DNA from: Nocardia albiluteola
GTDB lineage: Bacteria; Actinomycetota; Actinomycetes; Mycobacteriales; Mycobacteriaceae
Direction: 5' to 3'
NCBI RefSeq assembly: GCF_018860155.1
Contig: NZ_JAHKNI010000004.1
Span: forward strand, 62,001-126,000
Length of the DNA: 64,000 nt
Shown here in pieces: positions 28,842 to 37,242 of this stretch. Within the stretch, counting starts at the first letter, position 1. The number at the start of each line of letters is the position of its first letter. The position numbers and the translations under genes were made by a program. Below the pieces are notes generated by a model. That model had not been told where the DNA came from. It was given only the letters and a program-made list of their open reading frames with translations, and ran no database searches.

Positions 28842-28943
28842 TTCTTCCAGATCCTCGGTGCCATAGCCGAATTCGAGCACGCCCTGATGTCCGAACGTAC
28901 CCGTGACGGGCTGGCCGCAGCCCGCGCCCGCGGCCCGCGGTGA
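28842..28943 (+). pseudogene. serine recombinase (resolvase/invertase) fragment
   Basis: Thirty-three codons reading FFQILGAIAEFEHALMSERT and RDGLAAARARGPR then TGA. This is the long helix that links the catalytic and DNA-binding parts of resolvase/invertase recombinases (motif ILGAIAEFE-x-x-LxxERTxxGLAAARARG). Neither the N-terminal catalytic Ser domain nor the helix-turn-helix remains. It abuts the truncated SDR gene, which suggests that the recombinase-bearing element caused that truncation. Confidence 0.75.
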
Positions 28944-28998
28944 CCGTCGGCGACGTAGACGGATTTGGACGGGGCATGTGCCTGTGTGGGCGGGCCGT

Positions 28999-29484
28999 TC
29001 AGTCGTAGTACCGCCGCTTGAGCGCGCCGACCTTGGTCTGGTAGACGTGGATCACGTTCCCGGCCGCCTCGGAGACGCCCGCACAGAACTCGATTTCGGT
29101 CAGCTCACGCACAGTGCCGGGCTCGATGCGAACCGCGAATTTCCTCATGCCCAGCGTGCCGATCGTGATCCGTCCGTCGCTCGATTCGCCGACGGCTCTG
29201 GTGGCGTCCCGGTCGGCGAGGAAGGCCAGATCCGTCGCATCCTCGGCATCGATGCTCAGGTTCGTATACTCGAGCGCGCGTCGATACTGCCGCTGCCACC
29301 CGACCCACAGCAGCCGGGCGATACTGGTCAGCGCCCGCTCCAGCATCGGTTCATCGACGAATGCGTAATCGCTGCCCTTGAAGTACAGCGCGATGTGGGT
29401 ACGGCGGGACAACTCCGCCTCGATGTCGGTGCCGGGTGCGGTCACGCGTACGCGGATATTGTCGAGTCGAGTAGCCAGATCCAC
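28999..29484 (-). CDS. hypothetical protein in type VII substrate cluster, 161 residues
   Basis: I recognise no family. It is an alpha/beta-looking soluble protein without signal or membrane segment (MDLATRLDNIRVRVTAPGTD; LARLLWVGWQRQYRRALEY-like helix; RITIGTLGMRKFAVRIEPG; VIHVYQTKVGALKRRYYD). It is the third gene of a tightly packed unit, 13 bp after the stop of the WXG-like gene. By position it could be a chaperone or an immunity-type partner of that protein. This is inference from context only. Confidence 0.7.
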   Translation of the reverse strand: MDLATRLDNIRVRVTAPGTDIEAELSRRTHIALYFKGSDYAFVDEPMLERALTSIARLLWVGWQRQYRRALEYTNLSIDAEDATDLAFLADRDATRAVGESSDGRITIGTLGMRKFAVRIEPGTVRELTEIEFCAGVSEAAGNVIHVYQTKVGALKRRYYD

Positions 29485-29497
29485 GACGGCCCCACTC

Positions 29498-30412
29498 CTA
29501 CCCCACGCCCGGAGGCAGGCCCATGCCGTCGCTGCCGCCGAGATCTTTCGGGCTCATCCCGGCCAGGGCCGGACGGACGGCGACAAGCTTGTCCTCGTAT
29601 TGGGCGAATGCGGCGCTCAGAGCCGTGACGCGATCCGCGATCTGGCTCTGTTCGACATCCTGAATGTGCTGGCGCAGGTCGGCAACGGCCTGTTGCATCG
29701 AGCTGATGATAGTTTCGGCGGTGGCTCCCCCGATCTTCGAATTATGACCGGACACAACGGTATTGCCGACGGCGGCGCTCGCCGCGACCGGCACGATCGG
29801 TGCCGTCGCCCCGCCCGTGCTGATGGTGATGACCGCCGAGGCGACCGTGGCAACCGCGGAAAGCACCGTGAACACGAATCCGGCCCTGGACGGACTGCAG
29901 CCGCCGGTGTTGTCCAGCGCATCCAAGGTGGCTTCCGCGATCTTGTCGATATTGTCGCGCGCCGCTGCCCACATCGCCTGATGTGCCTGCAGGACGCCCT
30001 TCATGGTCGACAGCGCCGTGAACTGATTTCCGGCGACCAGGTTGAAGGTGTCCAGGAAGTTCTCCTTGAACGCCATCGCGGCCGTTCCGGTCCAACCCTG
30101 GAGATAACCACCGTCGGTGTTCGTAATCTTGGCCAGGTCCAGGTTCGAGAACGACACATCGCTGGTGAGTTGTGTCGAGGGGACGGAACCGGTGTCCACC
30201 TGCCCCATGGCCTCCTTCAGATCCTCGATCAATGGGTCGTAATTCGCCGGATCGGGCATCATCGAGAACGGCTCGAACAGTGGCACGATGAAGGCGAATT
30301 GCTGCTTGAAGTACTCGACGGGATGAGAATCGGTGTACTCCTCCCCTTTTTGCATTTCGGCGGCCTTCTGGGTGATGTCCTGTGCGTGTTGCATGAGCTG
30401 CGCGAAAGTCAT
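29498..30412 (-). CDS. WXG-like type VII secretion substrate with central membrane segment
   Basis: A 304-residue, mostly helical protein. The segment GYLQGWTGTAAMAFKENFLD (about residues 100-120) carries the W-x-G turn with flanking helices, as in WXG100/LXG-type proteins. Residues about 190-225 are hydrophobic (VFTVLSAVATVASAVITIST), followed by coiled helices (METIISSMQQAVADL-like). This layout is like larger ESX/LXG effectors. It is the second gene of a three-gene unit, 14 bp after the EspC-like gene. No ESX core genes (eccB-E, mycP) are in the window, so secretion would depend on a machine encoded elsewhere. Confidence 0.75.
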   Translation of the reverse strand: MTFAQLMQHAQDITQKAAEMQKGEEYTDSHPVEYFKQQFAFIVPLFEPFSMMPDPANYDPLIEDLKEAMGQVDTGSVPSTQLTSDVSFSNLDLAKITNTDGGYLQGWTGTAAMAFKENFLDTFNLVAGNQFTALSTMKGVLQAHQAMWAAARDNIDKIAEATLDALDNTGGCSPSRAGFVFTVLSAVATVASAVITISTGGATAPIVPVAASAAVGNTVVSGHNSKIGGATAETIISSMQQAVADLRQHIQDVEQSQIADRVTALSAAFAQYEDKLVAVRPALAGMSPKDLGGSDGMGLPPGVG

Positions 30413-30426
30413 TGTCCATCACTCGA

Positions 30427-30828
30427 TCATTCGGGCATGGGGCGGTGGTGCGGCTGATAAGGGGGCGGCGTGAGCTGCGGATCGTCGTGTATCCGGCGGT
30501 TCATCTCGTCGCTGGCCGCTCGATCGGTGCCGGCAAAATAATGCGCCGCGGCGTCCAGGGCTGTCGCGGTGTCGTCCAGATTGCTCTTGGTACTCGTCAG
30601 GTAGCTCACCACCGTCTCGTGCAGGGTGAGGTAGGCGCGAAATACCGGGCCTTCCGCGTCACCGCCGAAGTATGTTGGTCGCTGCATCGCCTTCGCCACC
30701 CCATCGTGAACGGCGTTGCAGTTGCTGATCGCAATACCGTAGTCGGTCGAGACCAGCGGAAAATCCGCCTTCGCGGCCTTCTCCAATTCATACAGGTCCA
30801 CGCCGAACCGAATATCCGAATCTCCCAT
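30427..30828 (-). CDS. EspC-like type VII secretion substrate (WXG100 relative)
   Basis: A 133-residue helical protein starting MGDSDIRFGVDLYELEKAAK. The C-terminal half (LDDTATALDAAAHYFAGTDR, then AASDEM) has the pattern 'A-x-x-Y-x-x-x-D-x-x-A' that ends the helical hairpin of EspC/ESX-secreted small proteins, followed by a Pro-rich tail. It opens the three-gene unit on the minus strand. No clear ribosome binding site precedes the ATG at 30828, so the start is uncertain; an upstream extension is basic and unlike the family. Confidence 0.65.
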   Translation of the reverse strand: MGDSDIRFGVDLYELEKAAKADFPLVSTDYGIAISNCNAVHDGVAKAMQRPTYFGGDAEGPVFRAYLTLHETVVSYLTSTKSNLDDTATALDAAAHYFAGTDRAASDEMNRRIHDDPQLTPPPYQPHHRPMPE

Positions 30829-31074
30829 GGGCGCACACGCATTTCTATCCGAGCCCCCGCCGATACGGTGATGCCGCGCGAAAGATACGGACGGCGACCG
30901 CATCCGGGGCTGCATCGACGCCCGTAGACGACGAATTTGATTCCCTCGTAAGATATTACATCCGCTCGCACGAACCGGGGTGCCCCTAGAAGCCGGGGCA
31001 CTCCCATTGCGCAGAACTCCCGCCCAGGCCGCTCACGCGACACCGCCACCATGCAGGACGGCAAGATCGCCTGA

Positions 31075-31794
31075 GACCGTGTCTTACGTGGCTGTGATTT
31101 GGTTGTGCTGCGTCGAATCTGGTTGTGCTGCATGATGTTCGGCTTGTGGTTGATGAGTTGTCCAAACGCCTTGTCCCGAACGAGTTGTGGGTTTTGGTCG
31201 AGCCGCTGTTACCGGAGTTCACCCCATGTCCGCAGGGTGGTGGCACCGCGCCGGTCGACGAGCGTGCGGTGTTCACCGCGGTGGTGTTCGTGCTGACCAG
31301 CGGCTGCGCGTGGCGGATGCTGCCACCGTCGTTCGGTGTCACCGTCCCGACCGCGCACCGCCGGTTCAGTGTGTGGACCGAAGCCGGGCTCTGGCGGCGA
31401 TTACACCGGGCTGTGCCGGATGAGCTGGGTGGCAAAGGCTTGATCGACTGGTCGCGAGCGGTAATCGACGCGGCGTCGGTGCGGGCGAAAAAAGGGATCT
31501 CTGACCGGGCCGAGCCCGATCGACCGCGGCAATTCCGGTTCGAAGATTCACGTCCTGTCCGATCGCGCGGGAATCCCTCTGTCCGTGGGTATTTCGGCGG
31601 CCAACACCAATGACGCACAAGCGCTGCGCCCGTTGGTCAAAGCGATCCCCGAAGTCCGATCCCGGCGTGGCCCTCGTCGGCGCAGACCGGCCAAGCTGCA
31701 CGCCGCGGCCACGCATTTTCTCGGCTTCCTCACACTCGCCGCGACACGGACCTGCTACAAGAAACTGGCGAAATCAACGACATGAGACACGGTC
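31075..31794 (+). mobile_element. IS5-family insertion sequence, degenerate
   Basis: Terminal inverted repeats GACCGTGTCT (31075-31084) and its complement AGACACGGTC (31785-31794) bound a 720-bp element, shorter than a typical 830-bp member. Flanking trinucleotides TGA and TTA could be altered remains of a TNA target duplication. The transposase inside is frameshifted and has lost part of its catalytic domain. Confidence 0.8.
31133..31785 (+). pseudogene. IS5-family transposase, frameshifted and internally deleted
   Basis: The first frame encodes an IS5/IS427-group N-terminus: VPNELWVLVEPLLPEF, TAVVFVLTSGCAWRMLPPSF, a later WSRAVIDAASVRAKKG with the first catalytic Asp. The frame changes just after AAAAAAGGG (31488-31496); the second frame then gives KIHVLSDRAGIPLSVGISAA and NTNDAQALRPLV with the second Asp. 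After RRRPAKLHA it jumps to the extreme C-terminus (ATHFLGFLTLAATRTCYKKL), so about 40-60 residues with the catalytic Glu are missing. The frame change may be the group's programmed shift or a small indel; the deletion in any case abolishes activity. Confidence 0.85.
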
Positions 31795-31798
31795 TTAG

Positions 31799-32152
31799 AT
31801 GCCCGAACTGCGATATCGCAGCGCCGGGACTGACAGGTTCCCTACGCCGCGCATAGCGCGAGCGCAACATGTTTGGGCTCGACGATGTGATCGTCTCGCT
31901 GATCGATCAGGGCCCATCCGAGCACTAGTGCAGGATCTCCTCGCGCGGTGGCTCACGGTGGGCCGACGGTCCCAGGTGGGTAGGTCGCGGATCGCGACCG
32001 ACTGCGGCGTTCTTCCTGGAGCAGGCAGGGTGGGTACGCAGGAGTTGACGGACCATCCTGTCGGGCAGATACCCTGACCTCGAGTAAGGGCCAGTCGAGG
32101 TAGATGATTCGTGGATATCCCTGTGCCTCAGTGTATTTGGGTGGTTAAGTGA
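31799..32152. other. island stretch without recognisable gene
   Basis: About 350 bp after the insertion sequence. Short frames only; one (from 31870) starts MFGLDDVIVSLIDQG but stops after 20 codons. Confidence 0.35.
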
Positions 32153-32323
32153 TTAAGCTGGCCAAGGCCATGGCTGGCATGGTGTGCGGGGGTCGTTGCG
32201 ATGTAGCGTGGCGATCCATCCGTCCGAGGTGCCGTCTGGGTGGACGCACAGCTTGCGAACGCGGCCCTCGAGTCGGAAGCCGTTCCGCCAGGCCGTCTTT
32301 GCCGAGGCCCAGTTGCCGACTAC
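32153..32323 (-). pseudogene. GNAT acetyltransferase, C-terminal fragment
   Basis: Leftward from about 32323 the frame reads VVGNWASAKTAWRNGFRLEG then RVRKLCVHPDGTSDGWIATL and HRNDPRTPCQPW. This is the typical end of RimJ/RimL-type GNAT N-acetyltransferases (GNWAS-x-x-x-AW-x-x-GF-x-x-EG-x-VR, then D-x-W-x-x-x-L). The acetyl-CoA loop and everything upstream are missing. The break coincides with a perfect 10-bp inverted repeat at 32309-32332. It is a non-functional 3' remnant. Confidence 0.7.
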
Positions 32324-32332
32324 GGCAACTGG
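32309..32332. repeat. perfect 10-bp inverted repeat at GNAT break
   Basis: CCAGTTGCCG and CGGCAACTGG are separated by ACTA. It sits exactly where the GNAT homology ends, so it may be a recombination scar or a target of the event that cut the gene. Confidence 0.7.
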
Positions 32333-32785
32333 TGGAGGGGAGATATTCGAATCTTGCAGTATTCCCCTCAGATTCGGGCTGGGGCTCGGGCTCAGAAGGG
32401 AGTGTCTGGCTCGTCGGTTTCGCCGGAGGGAGGCCGGGACGGAAAGGCTCTCGTGGCATATCGCGGAGCGTATGTCCGAGTCTCCCGCAGTGGCAGCCCA
32501 GCTCCGTTCTACAGGCGATGCGTCTGCAACCGCTGTCCCGCGCCTGTCGACCGGATCCCCTACAGCGGCTCCGTATCTCACTCGCTCCGGCAACGCCGCC
32601 GATGCTGCTGTTCGACACCCCGGATCCTCGGCATCGCAGGCGAAGGTCTCGATTGCGGGGCCGGGAGTTCGCATGTGGTGTCGCACCGCCGCCAAGGCCT
32701 CACCTTGCGCCGGGCGTTGGCCAGCCCCTGAGATTGGGGGCTCGGGAAGCCATAACGCCATCCGTACGCAGGACGACAGACTGGC
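32333..32785. other. island stretch without recognisable gene
   Basis: About 450 bp. Long overlapping frames exist on both strands but have low-complexity, Ser/Arg/Pro-rich translations typical of non-coding high-GC DNA. Confidence 0.35.
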
Positions 32786-33280
32786 ATGAGCCTTAAAAAC
32801 GTTTCCTTACAACAGTTCACGTTTCGTGCGGGTGTGGTCGCGGTGGCGATGGTGGCCGCGTGGAGCGGGTTCGCCGGGACTGCCGGTGCCAACTCTACCG
32901 ATCCGGTTGCCCGGTTCACCCCCACCCTCACACGGGTTCCGGGTCCCAACTGTGCCGCGATCATCAATGCCGAGACCGTGCCGCAGCCTCGGTCCGGTGT
33001 GTTCGGTGTTCGGGTGAAGATCACGCAGACCGGGGACTCCTGCGGGGCCTATTACGTCACCGTACATTGGCGGAACGTCAACACCGGCCTGACCAGCGGA
33101 CAGTCACAACGCATCGAAGGCACCACGGTGGTCGGCATGCCGGACAACGTGATCACCGGCATGGGCATGGCGCCGGGCGCAGGGAAGGTGGAGGCGTCTA
33201 TCGACACGTACTCCCAGGTCTATCCGCAGAATGTGGATCTGGAGCACATCGCGGGCCACGCGACGTTCACGCTGGGCTGA
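32786..33280 (+). CDS. secreted protein of unknown function, 164 residues
   Basis: A signal peptide (FRAGVVAVAMVAAWSGFAGT, cleavage near TAGANS) precedes a ~130-residue beta-rich mature part (TLTRVPGPNCAAIINAETVP; GVFGVRVKITQTGDSCGAYY; VTVHWRNVNTGLTSGQSQRI). The two Cys of the mature protein could form one disulfide. Domains like this occur in small actinobacterial exported proteins, but I cannot name the family. The start ATG is preceded by no strong binding site. It is flanked by gene remnants, so it stands alone within the island. Confidence 0.75.
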   Translation: MSLKNVSLQQFTFRAGVVAVAMVAAWSGFAGTAGANSTDPVARFTPTLTRVPGPNCAAIINAETVPQPRSGVFGVRVKITQTGDSCGAYYVTVHWRNVNTGLTSGQSQRIEGTTVVGMPDNVITGMGMAPGAGKVEASIDTYSQVYPQNVDLEHIAGHATFTLG

Positions 33281-33890
33281 GCGCGCGGCGGTTCGACCGA
33301 GATCGTGTGCGGGACGGCAGAAGAGGTGCGGCCTGCCTGGTCGCGCTGGGGCACGGGTGGTGGGGATCCGGTCTGTTCGGGTGAACCACTCGTGTGAAGA
33401 TCACCGGCCTGGATACGGCGATGCCGTCTCCGCACTCGTCTCGTGTATTACACCGGCGGCAAGATCGATTGCACCCTGCTTCCGGATGCGCCGAGTGCAA
33501 GCGCGCCCATCGGCTACTTAATACTGGCGGTAGGGCTCGTTCCCGGCCAGGATCGGGTCCAGGTACCCGGCGAGGTCGCTCTCACATCGGCTGCCCACCA
33601 GTGGGTTTGGTGTGGCTCTCTCATGGCGTGCGTCCCGCCGGGTCACCTCGGCCTGTCTCGATTCCACTGGGCCCGAGCAGTTTACGCGGACCTGCCCTAC
33701 ACCGACATCCTCTGGCTCGACCCCAGGCTTTGGGCTGCCCTTGCTCGAGTCCGGGTCCCCCGGGTCGTCGTGACGTTGGACCCGGCAACTCATGTGCGGA
33801 GCGTACTGGCGGCTCTCGGGATCATCGAGTTGGCGACGATCTTTGCGATGGCTGATGATGCGAGATTCCCGGGGGTCTTACGGTGTCACT
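33281..33890. other. island stretch, possible STAS-domain remnant
   Basis: About 610 bp without a confident gene. A rightward frame 33443-33931 ends VTLDPATHVRSVLAALGI then ELATIFAMADDAR, which vaguely recalls the end of anti-anti-sigma (STAS) proteins; the rest has no recognisable match. Confidence 0.3.
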
Positions 33891-34292
33891 GTGAAGAACG
33901 ACCGCCGTCTGCGCTGCTTGGTCGTGGGTGAGGCGAGGTGGCACTGGACGGTCCGGCAGCGGGTAAAGCCCGCCTATGAGGCGTGCAGTACCACGCTTTC
34001 CTTCCACCCCGAGGGCGCTCGAGGCTGTCTGGCGCTGGTCTTCCGTCCGGGGCTGGACAGAATCATCTCGAATTCATACTTCGATTCCGGAGCCTTGATC
34101 CGCCTTCCGGACCGCGTCTACCTCAACCTGTACGAGCCCGGCACGGTCCGTCGCCTCCTGGACGCCGCCGCATCGGATCTTCCCCTCTGTGCCGGTAGGA
34201 CGGTCGAGGTGGACGGCTGGCCGTACTTCGATGCGGTCGCAGATTCGGCCGGGACTGCCGCAGGATCGGGTTGCAAAGAGGCAGGAGCCTGA
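33891..34292 (+). CDS. hypothetical protein, 133 residues
   Basis: Unknown family, but the composition is that of a real protein: MKNDRRLRCLVVGEARWHWT, ACSTTLSFHPEGARGCLALV, FRPGLDRIISNSYFDSGALI, RLPDRVYLNLYEPGTVRRLL. The pattern of a beta-sheet core with conserved-looking Trp/His and a C-terminal helix suggests a small single domain. I recall similar uncharacterised proteins in streptomycetes but cannot name them. A GTG at 33891 is the most likely start; GGGGG lies 13 bases upstream. It has no evident partner genes. Confidence 0.55.
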   Translation: MKNDRRLRCLVVGEARWHWTVRQRVKPAYEACSTTLSFHPEGARGCLALVFRPGLDRIISNSYFDSGALIRLPDRVYLNLYEPGTVRRLLDAAASDLPLCAGRTVEVDGWPYFDAVADSAGTAAGSGCKEAGA

Positions 34293-34388
34293 AGGTGAGC
34301 GCACACCTGGCACGGGGAATATCCTTGCCCGGCAAACTGATTCTCCGGTATGTGGTCCCGCGCGGGCGAGGGTGTGTAGATCGCAGTT

Positions 34389-34634
34389 GTGGACAACGAA
34401 ATAAACACCCTCGTCACTGCACTGTATGTCACCACCGACGACCTGTTGAAGGCCCGACCAGACCTGGCGCCGCAGCGCCCCGCGGTCGGGTTCGCGCCGC
34501 GCCTGACCGGCGCCGAGCTGGTCACGTTGGCGGTGATGCTGGCGCTGCTCGGTTTTACTTCCTAGGCCCGCTGGCTGCGCTACGCCCATGCCCACCTGCG
34601 GAACCTGTTCCGGTACCTGCCCAAACAGTCGGCC
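34389..34634 (+). pseudogene. IS982-type transposase, N-terminal fragment with internal stop
   Basis: From GTG 34389 the frame reads VDNEINTLVTALYVTTDDLL, KARPDLAPQRPAVGFAPRLT and GAELVTLAVMLALLGFTS, then a TAG at 34563, then ARWLRYAHAHLRNLFRYLPK. This is the N-terminus of IS982-family transposases (TALYV-x-TDDLL, LT-x-AELVTLAV-x-x-ALLGF). The DDE catalytic region is absent beyond about 34634. No terminal repeats were identified. Confidence 0.78.
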
Positions 34635-35026
34635 GTATCCACACCGGTGAAAACGCTGTGTTGATGGTCGACACGGTCGACTACCACGACTTCAATTCCT
34701 CTGCTCGCTAATATCGAAAACCAGCGTCGCAGGATCCCGAGGCCCGGCATGTCGCCTATCCGTGCCCGCACCGCGAGTGAGGTGCTGACCGTCTATCAGG
34801 ACGGGGCGAGGCGAGCTGACCGTGACAATGGCATTGTGTGAGCCTCCCGGGGGAATGGTCTCCGTGTTCGGGGTCGTACGTCGTCGCGTTTATCTGAATA
34901 CTCCAGGTGAGGGTGCGTCGGCGGATCATCAGGGTAGTCTGGGGCGCGAGCTTGGTCGTCGGCTGCTGTGCCTGACGACCAAGGCGGGCATCGAATCTGC
35001 TACGAAGATGGGTCGAAGGAGTGGCA
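34635..35026. other. island stretch without recognisable gene
   Basis: About 390 bp leading to the small gene at 35027; base composition falls toward its right end. No supported frame. Confidence 0.35.
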
Positions 35027-35197
35027 ATGGGTGCATTAAGCGATGATCGAATGCAACTTGAACGGCTCGAGCTTACCGCTGAGGAAATTACACAGAATAG
35101 GCGAGACGCCGAGAAGGTCCTCGGTATGAAGCTCGAAGTTAGCGAGGTTGAAAAAGCGGCATATGCGAAAGAAGGTAAGGAGCCGCCGACCTTCTAG
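35027..35197 (+). CDS. small charged protein, 56 residues (AT-richer DNA)
   Basis: Begins MGALSDDRMQLERLELTAEE and continues ITQNRRDAEKVLGMKLEVSE, ending KEGKEPPTF. AAGGAG lies five to six bases before the ATG, an excellent ribosome binding site. The protein is a single highly charged, probably helical unit with no membrane segment. Its codons use far more A/T at third positions than the chromosomal genes around the island, a sign of foreign origin. The function is unknown; small charged proteins of this size in integrated elements are often regulatory or recombination accessory factors, but nothing here proves it. Confidence 0.68.
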   Translation: MGALSDDRMQLERLELTAEEITQNRRDAEKVLGMKLEVSEVEKAAYAKEGKEPPTF

Positions 35198-35385
35198 GGT
35201 GCATCGCGACCCGAGTGCGTAGTTTCCCATCAGGTGCGTGATGGAAATCGACACTGTCGGATGTGAGTGAAGGGTCGGATACTCTAGTGAAGGCAGCTAC
35301 AACCCGAGTTCGCGAGTGCTATCGAGCGAGGTTGGCTGTGCCAGCGTAGCGATGTTGGCGTGCTATTGCTTCGGTCAATTGCTTG

Positions 35386-36162
35386 TCAGGCTGCTGGTGC
35401 GAAGGCCGTGATTGCGTCGACGAGGTCGGCCGGGGCTTCCAGCGGAATCAGGTGACCCGTGTTCGGAATTACCGCGAGGTCGGCTCCGGAGAGGTAGGGC
35501 ATCAGGTTGTCGACGAGCACGTCGACGGGCTCGACACGGTCGTTCTGTCCGGCGATGACGAGGACGGCGACGTTGATCATGCGGGTGTGCTCGCGGACGT
35601 CCTGCGCGATGCCGCGCAGCGGCCACTCTGTGCGGGCGGCGTTGGTGCTGGCCCGCGAGTCGGTCGCGATCTGCGACTTGATCGGTTCGGGCAGCTCGGT
35701 TGCGGTGAGGATGTGATCCCGTGCGCCAGCGACGGACTCGTCGGAGTCGTAGGCATGGGAAAGGGCTTCCCGGTACTCGGAAGTGATCCCTGCGGCGGGC
35801 TTGGCCGGAGCGGGACCAACCAGGACGATCCCACGGAGGCCGACGGGCCGGGTCGCCGCTATGAGCTGTGCGACCTTGCCACCCATGGAATGTCCGACGA
35901 GGACGTAGTCGGTGACACCCGCGTCGGCGATTACGGCGAGCGTGTCGTCGGCGAGTTGGCCAAGGGTGTAGGGGCCGGCCAGGTTGCTCGAGCGGCTCCA
36001 CCCGCGGAAGTCGACAGTGAGCATGTCGCGTCCGGCGAGGCCGTCGACGACGAGGTCCCAGGTGCGGGCGGATCCACCCCAGTAGTGCAAGAACACCAGG
36101 GTCGGTCCGGTCCCGGGCCGGTGGTCATAAGCGGGCAGTAGTGGCTGCTGCGTCGTGTTCAT
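35386..36162 (-). CDS. alpha/beta hydrolase
   Basis: A 258-residue hydrolase with all catalytic landmarks: HYWGGSARTW oxyanion loop, VDFRGWSRSS strand, nucleophile elbow GHSMGG near residue 94, acid Asp in VIAGQNDRVEP and the catalytic His in IPNTGHLIPLE. It resembles esterase/haloperoxidase-type hydrolases of broad specificity. It is divergent from an AraC regulator starting 80 bp away, and such pairs usually form one regulator-target unit. Unlike nearby remnants, it is intact, so it is live cargo of the island. Confidence 0.9.
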   Translation of the reverse strand: MNTTQQPLLPAYDHRPGTGPTLVFLHYWGGSARTWDLVVDGLAGRDMLTVDFRGWSRSSNLAGPYTLGQLADDTLAVIADAGVTDYVLVGHSMGGKVAQLIAATRPVGLRGIVLVGPAPAKPAAGITSEYREALSHAYDSDESVAGARDHILTATELPEPIKSQIATDSRASTNAARTEWPLRGIAQDVREHTRMINVAVLVIAGQNDRVEPVDVLVDNLMPYLSGADLAVIPNTGHLIPLEAPADLVDAITAFAPAA

Positions 36163-36242
36163 CGCGACTCTCTCGATCAGTGTTCCGGGGGCTGTTGTTC
36201 TGTGTGTTCATCGAATCTCATCCGCCGCGTCGGGGCATCGGC

Positions 36243-37103
36243 ATGACTGGTCGTCTGATGGTGGAAACTGGACAGGTGGCCGTGATCCGGCAGATGACTT
36301 ACCAACCCGTCGGGCGCGGTGCCGCCGCTGTCGAAACCATGACGTTCGACCGTCTTCGCGAGCTGAACGACGGCGGGACGCAGCGTGCCGACTTCCACGT
36401 CCTCGCCGTCGTCGATGCCGGGCACGGATCGGTCACCGTGGACTTTCTCCGACACCCGCTTCGGGAGCGTTCCGCGGTGTGGGTCGCTCCCGGAGCTGTG
36501 CACCGATGGGATGACATCGCCGGGGTGGCTGGGCACGTCGTGCTGTTCGTGCCGACCGCGCCGGTCACCCACGCCACCCGGGAGCTCGTCGCGTACCCGG
36601 ACCTGGTCGCACACTGGAACATTCCCGACGCCGACTGGTCGTATGTCGACGCCGCGCGCAACCATCTCCTGCTCGAAGCATCCGCCCCACCCAGGGATAT
36701 CCCGACGGAGCTGCCCGAGATCCTGCTCTCCGCGCTCATCGCCCGGCTCCGCCCGCCCCACGCCGAAGCACGGTCGATCAATCCGGTGTTCCACCTGTTC
36801 CGGTCCAGCGTCGAAGCGCACTTCCGGGAACATCACGACACCGGCTACTACGCCCGGACACTGGGATACGCGCCCCGCACCCTCTCGAGAGCGGTGCAGC
36901 AGGTCACCGGCCGCACCGCGAAGGCGTACATCGTCGATCGGATCGTCCTGGAAGCCAAACGGCTCCTCACGCACGACCGCCTCACCGCAGCCGCCTGCGC
37001 CAACACGCTCGGCTTCCTTGACCCGTCCAACTTCTCGGTCTTCTTCCGGAAGGCGACAGGCATACGCCCGGGCGCGTGGCAGGCGACGGCGGCCGTCGAG
37101 TGA
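36243..37103 (+). CDS. AraC family transcriptional regulator
   Basis: A 286-residue regulator. Residues 1-180 form a cupin-like sensor domain (ADFHVLAVVDAGHGSVTVDF; RSAVWVAPGAVHRWDD). Residues about 185-285 hold the two AraC helix-turn-helix motifs: VEAHFREHHDTGYYARTLGY, APRTLSRAVQQVTGRTAKAY and CANTLGFLDPSNFSVFFRKA then TGIRPGAWQ. The ATG at 36243 (MTGRLMVETGQ) is the best start, with an alternative ATG 15 bp downstream. The divergent alpha/beta hydrolase is its likely target. Confidence 0.92.
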   Translation: MTGRLMVETGQVAVIRQMTYQPVGRGAAAVETMTFDRLRELNDGGTQRADFHVLAVVDAGHGSVTVDFLRHPLRERSAVWVAPGAVHRWDDIAGVAGHVVLFVPTAPVTHATRELVAYPDLVAHWNIPDADWSYVDAARNHLLLEASAPPRDIPTELPEILLSALIARLRPPHAEARSINPVFHLFRSSVEAHFREHHDTGYYARTLGYAPRTLSRAVQQVTGRTAKAYIVDRIVLEAKRLLTHDRLTAAACANTLGFLDPSNFSVFFRKATGIRPGAWQATAAVE

Positions 37104-37242
37104 GGCCATTCTTGCTCGTCACGGAGAAGGTGCACCGGCACAAGGGAGCAAGTTCCACGTCATTGAAACTAATGGAGAAACCAAGATTGCGGTTTGGACT
37201 ACTCCGGATGATCAAGTCGCGAGCATGTTCCCGGTGAAATAA
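37104..37242 (+). pseudogene. C-terminal fragment of an unknown gene (AT-richer)
   Basis: A frame running into TAA 37240-37242 reads AILARHGEGAPAQGSKFHVI, ETNGETKIAVWTTPDDQVAS and MFPVK. It has the look of a genuine protein end but no start of its own: further upstream the same frame overlaps the AraC gene. The TAA is followed at once by the ATG of the next small gene. It may be the tail of a larger protein cut off by rearrangement, for example a toxin C-terminus, but I cannot identify it. Confidence 0.4.

Noticed and set aside
32149..32796. Several overlapping 150-215-codon frames on both strands
   Set aside because: Their translations are low-complexity and mutually overlapping; only the short GNAT C-terminal match was kept.
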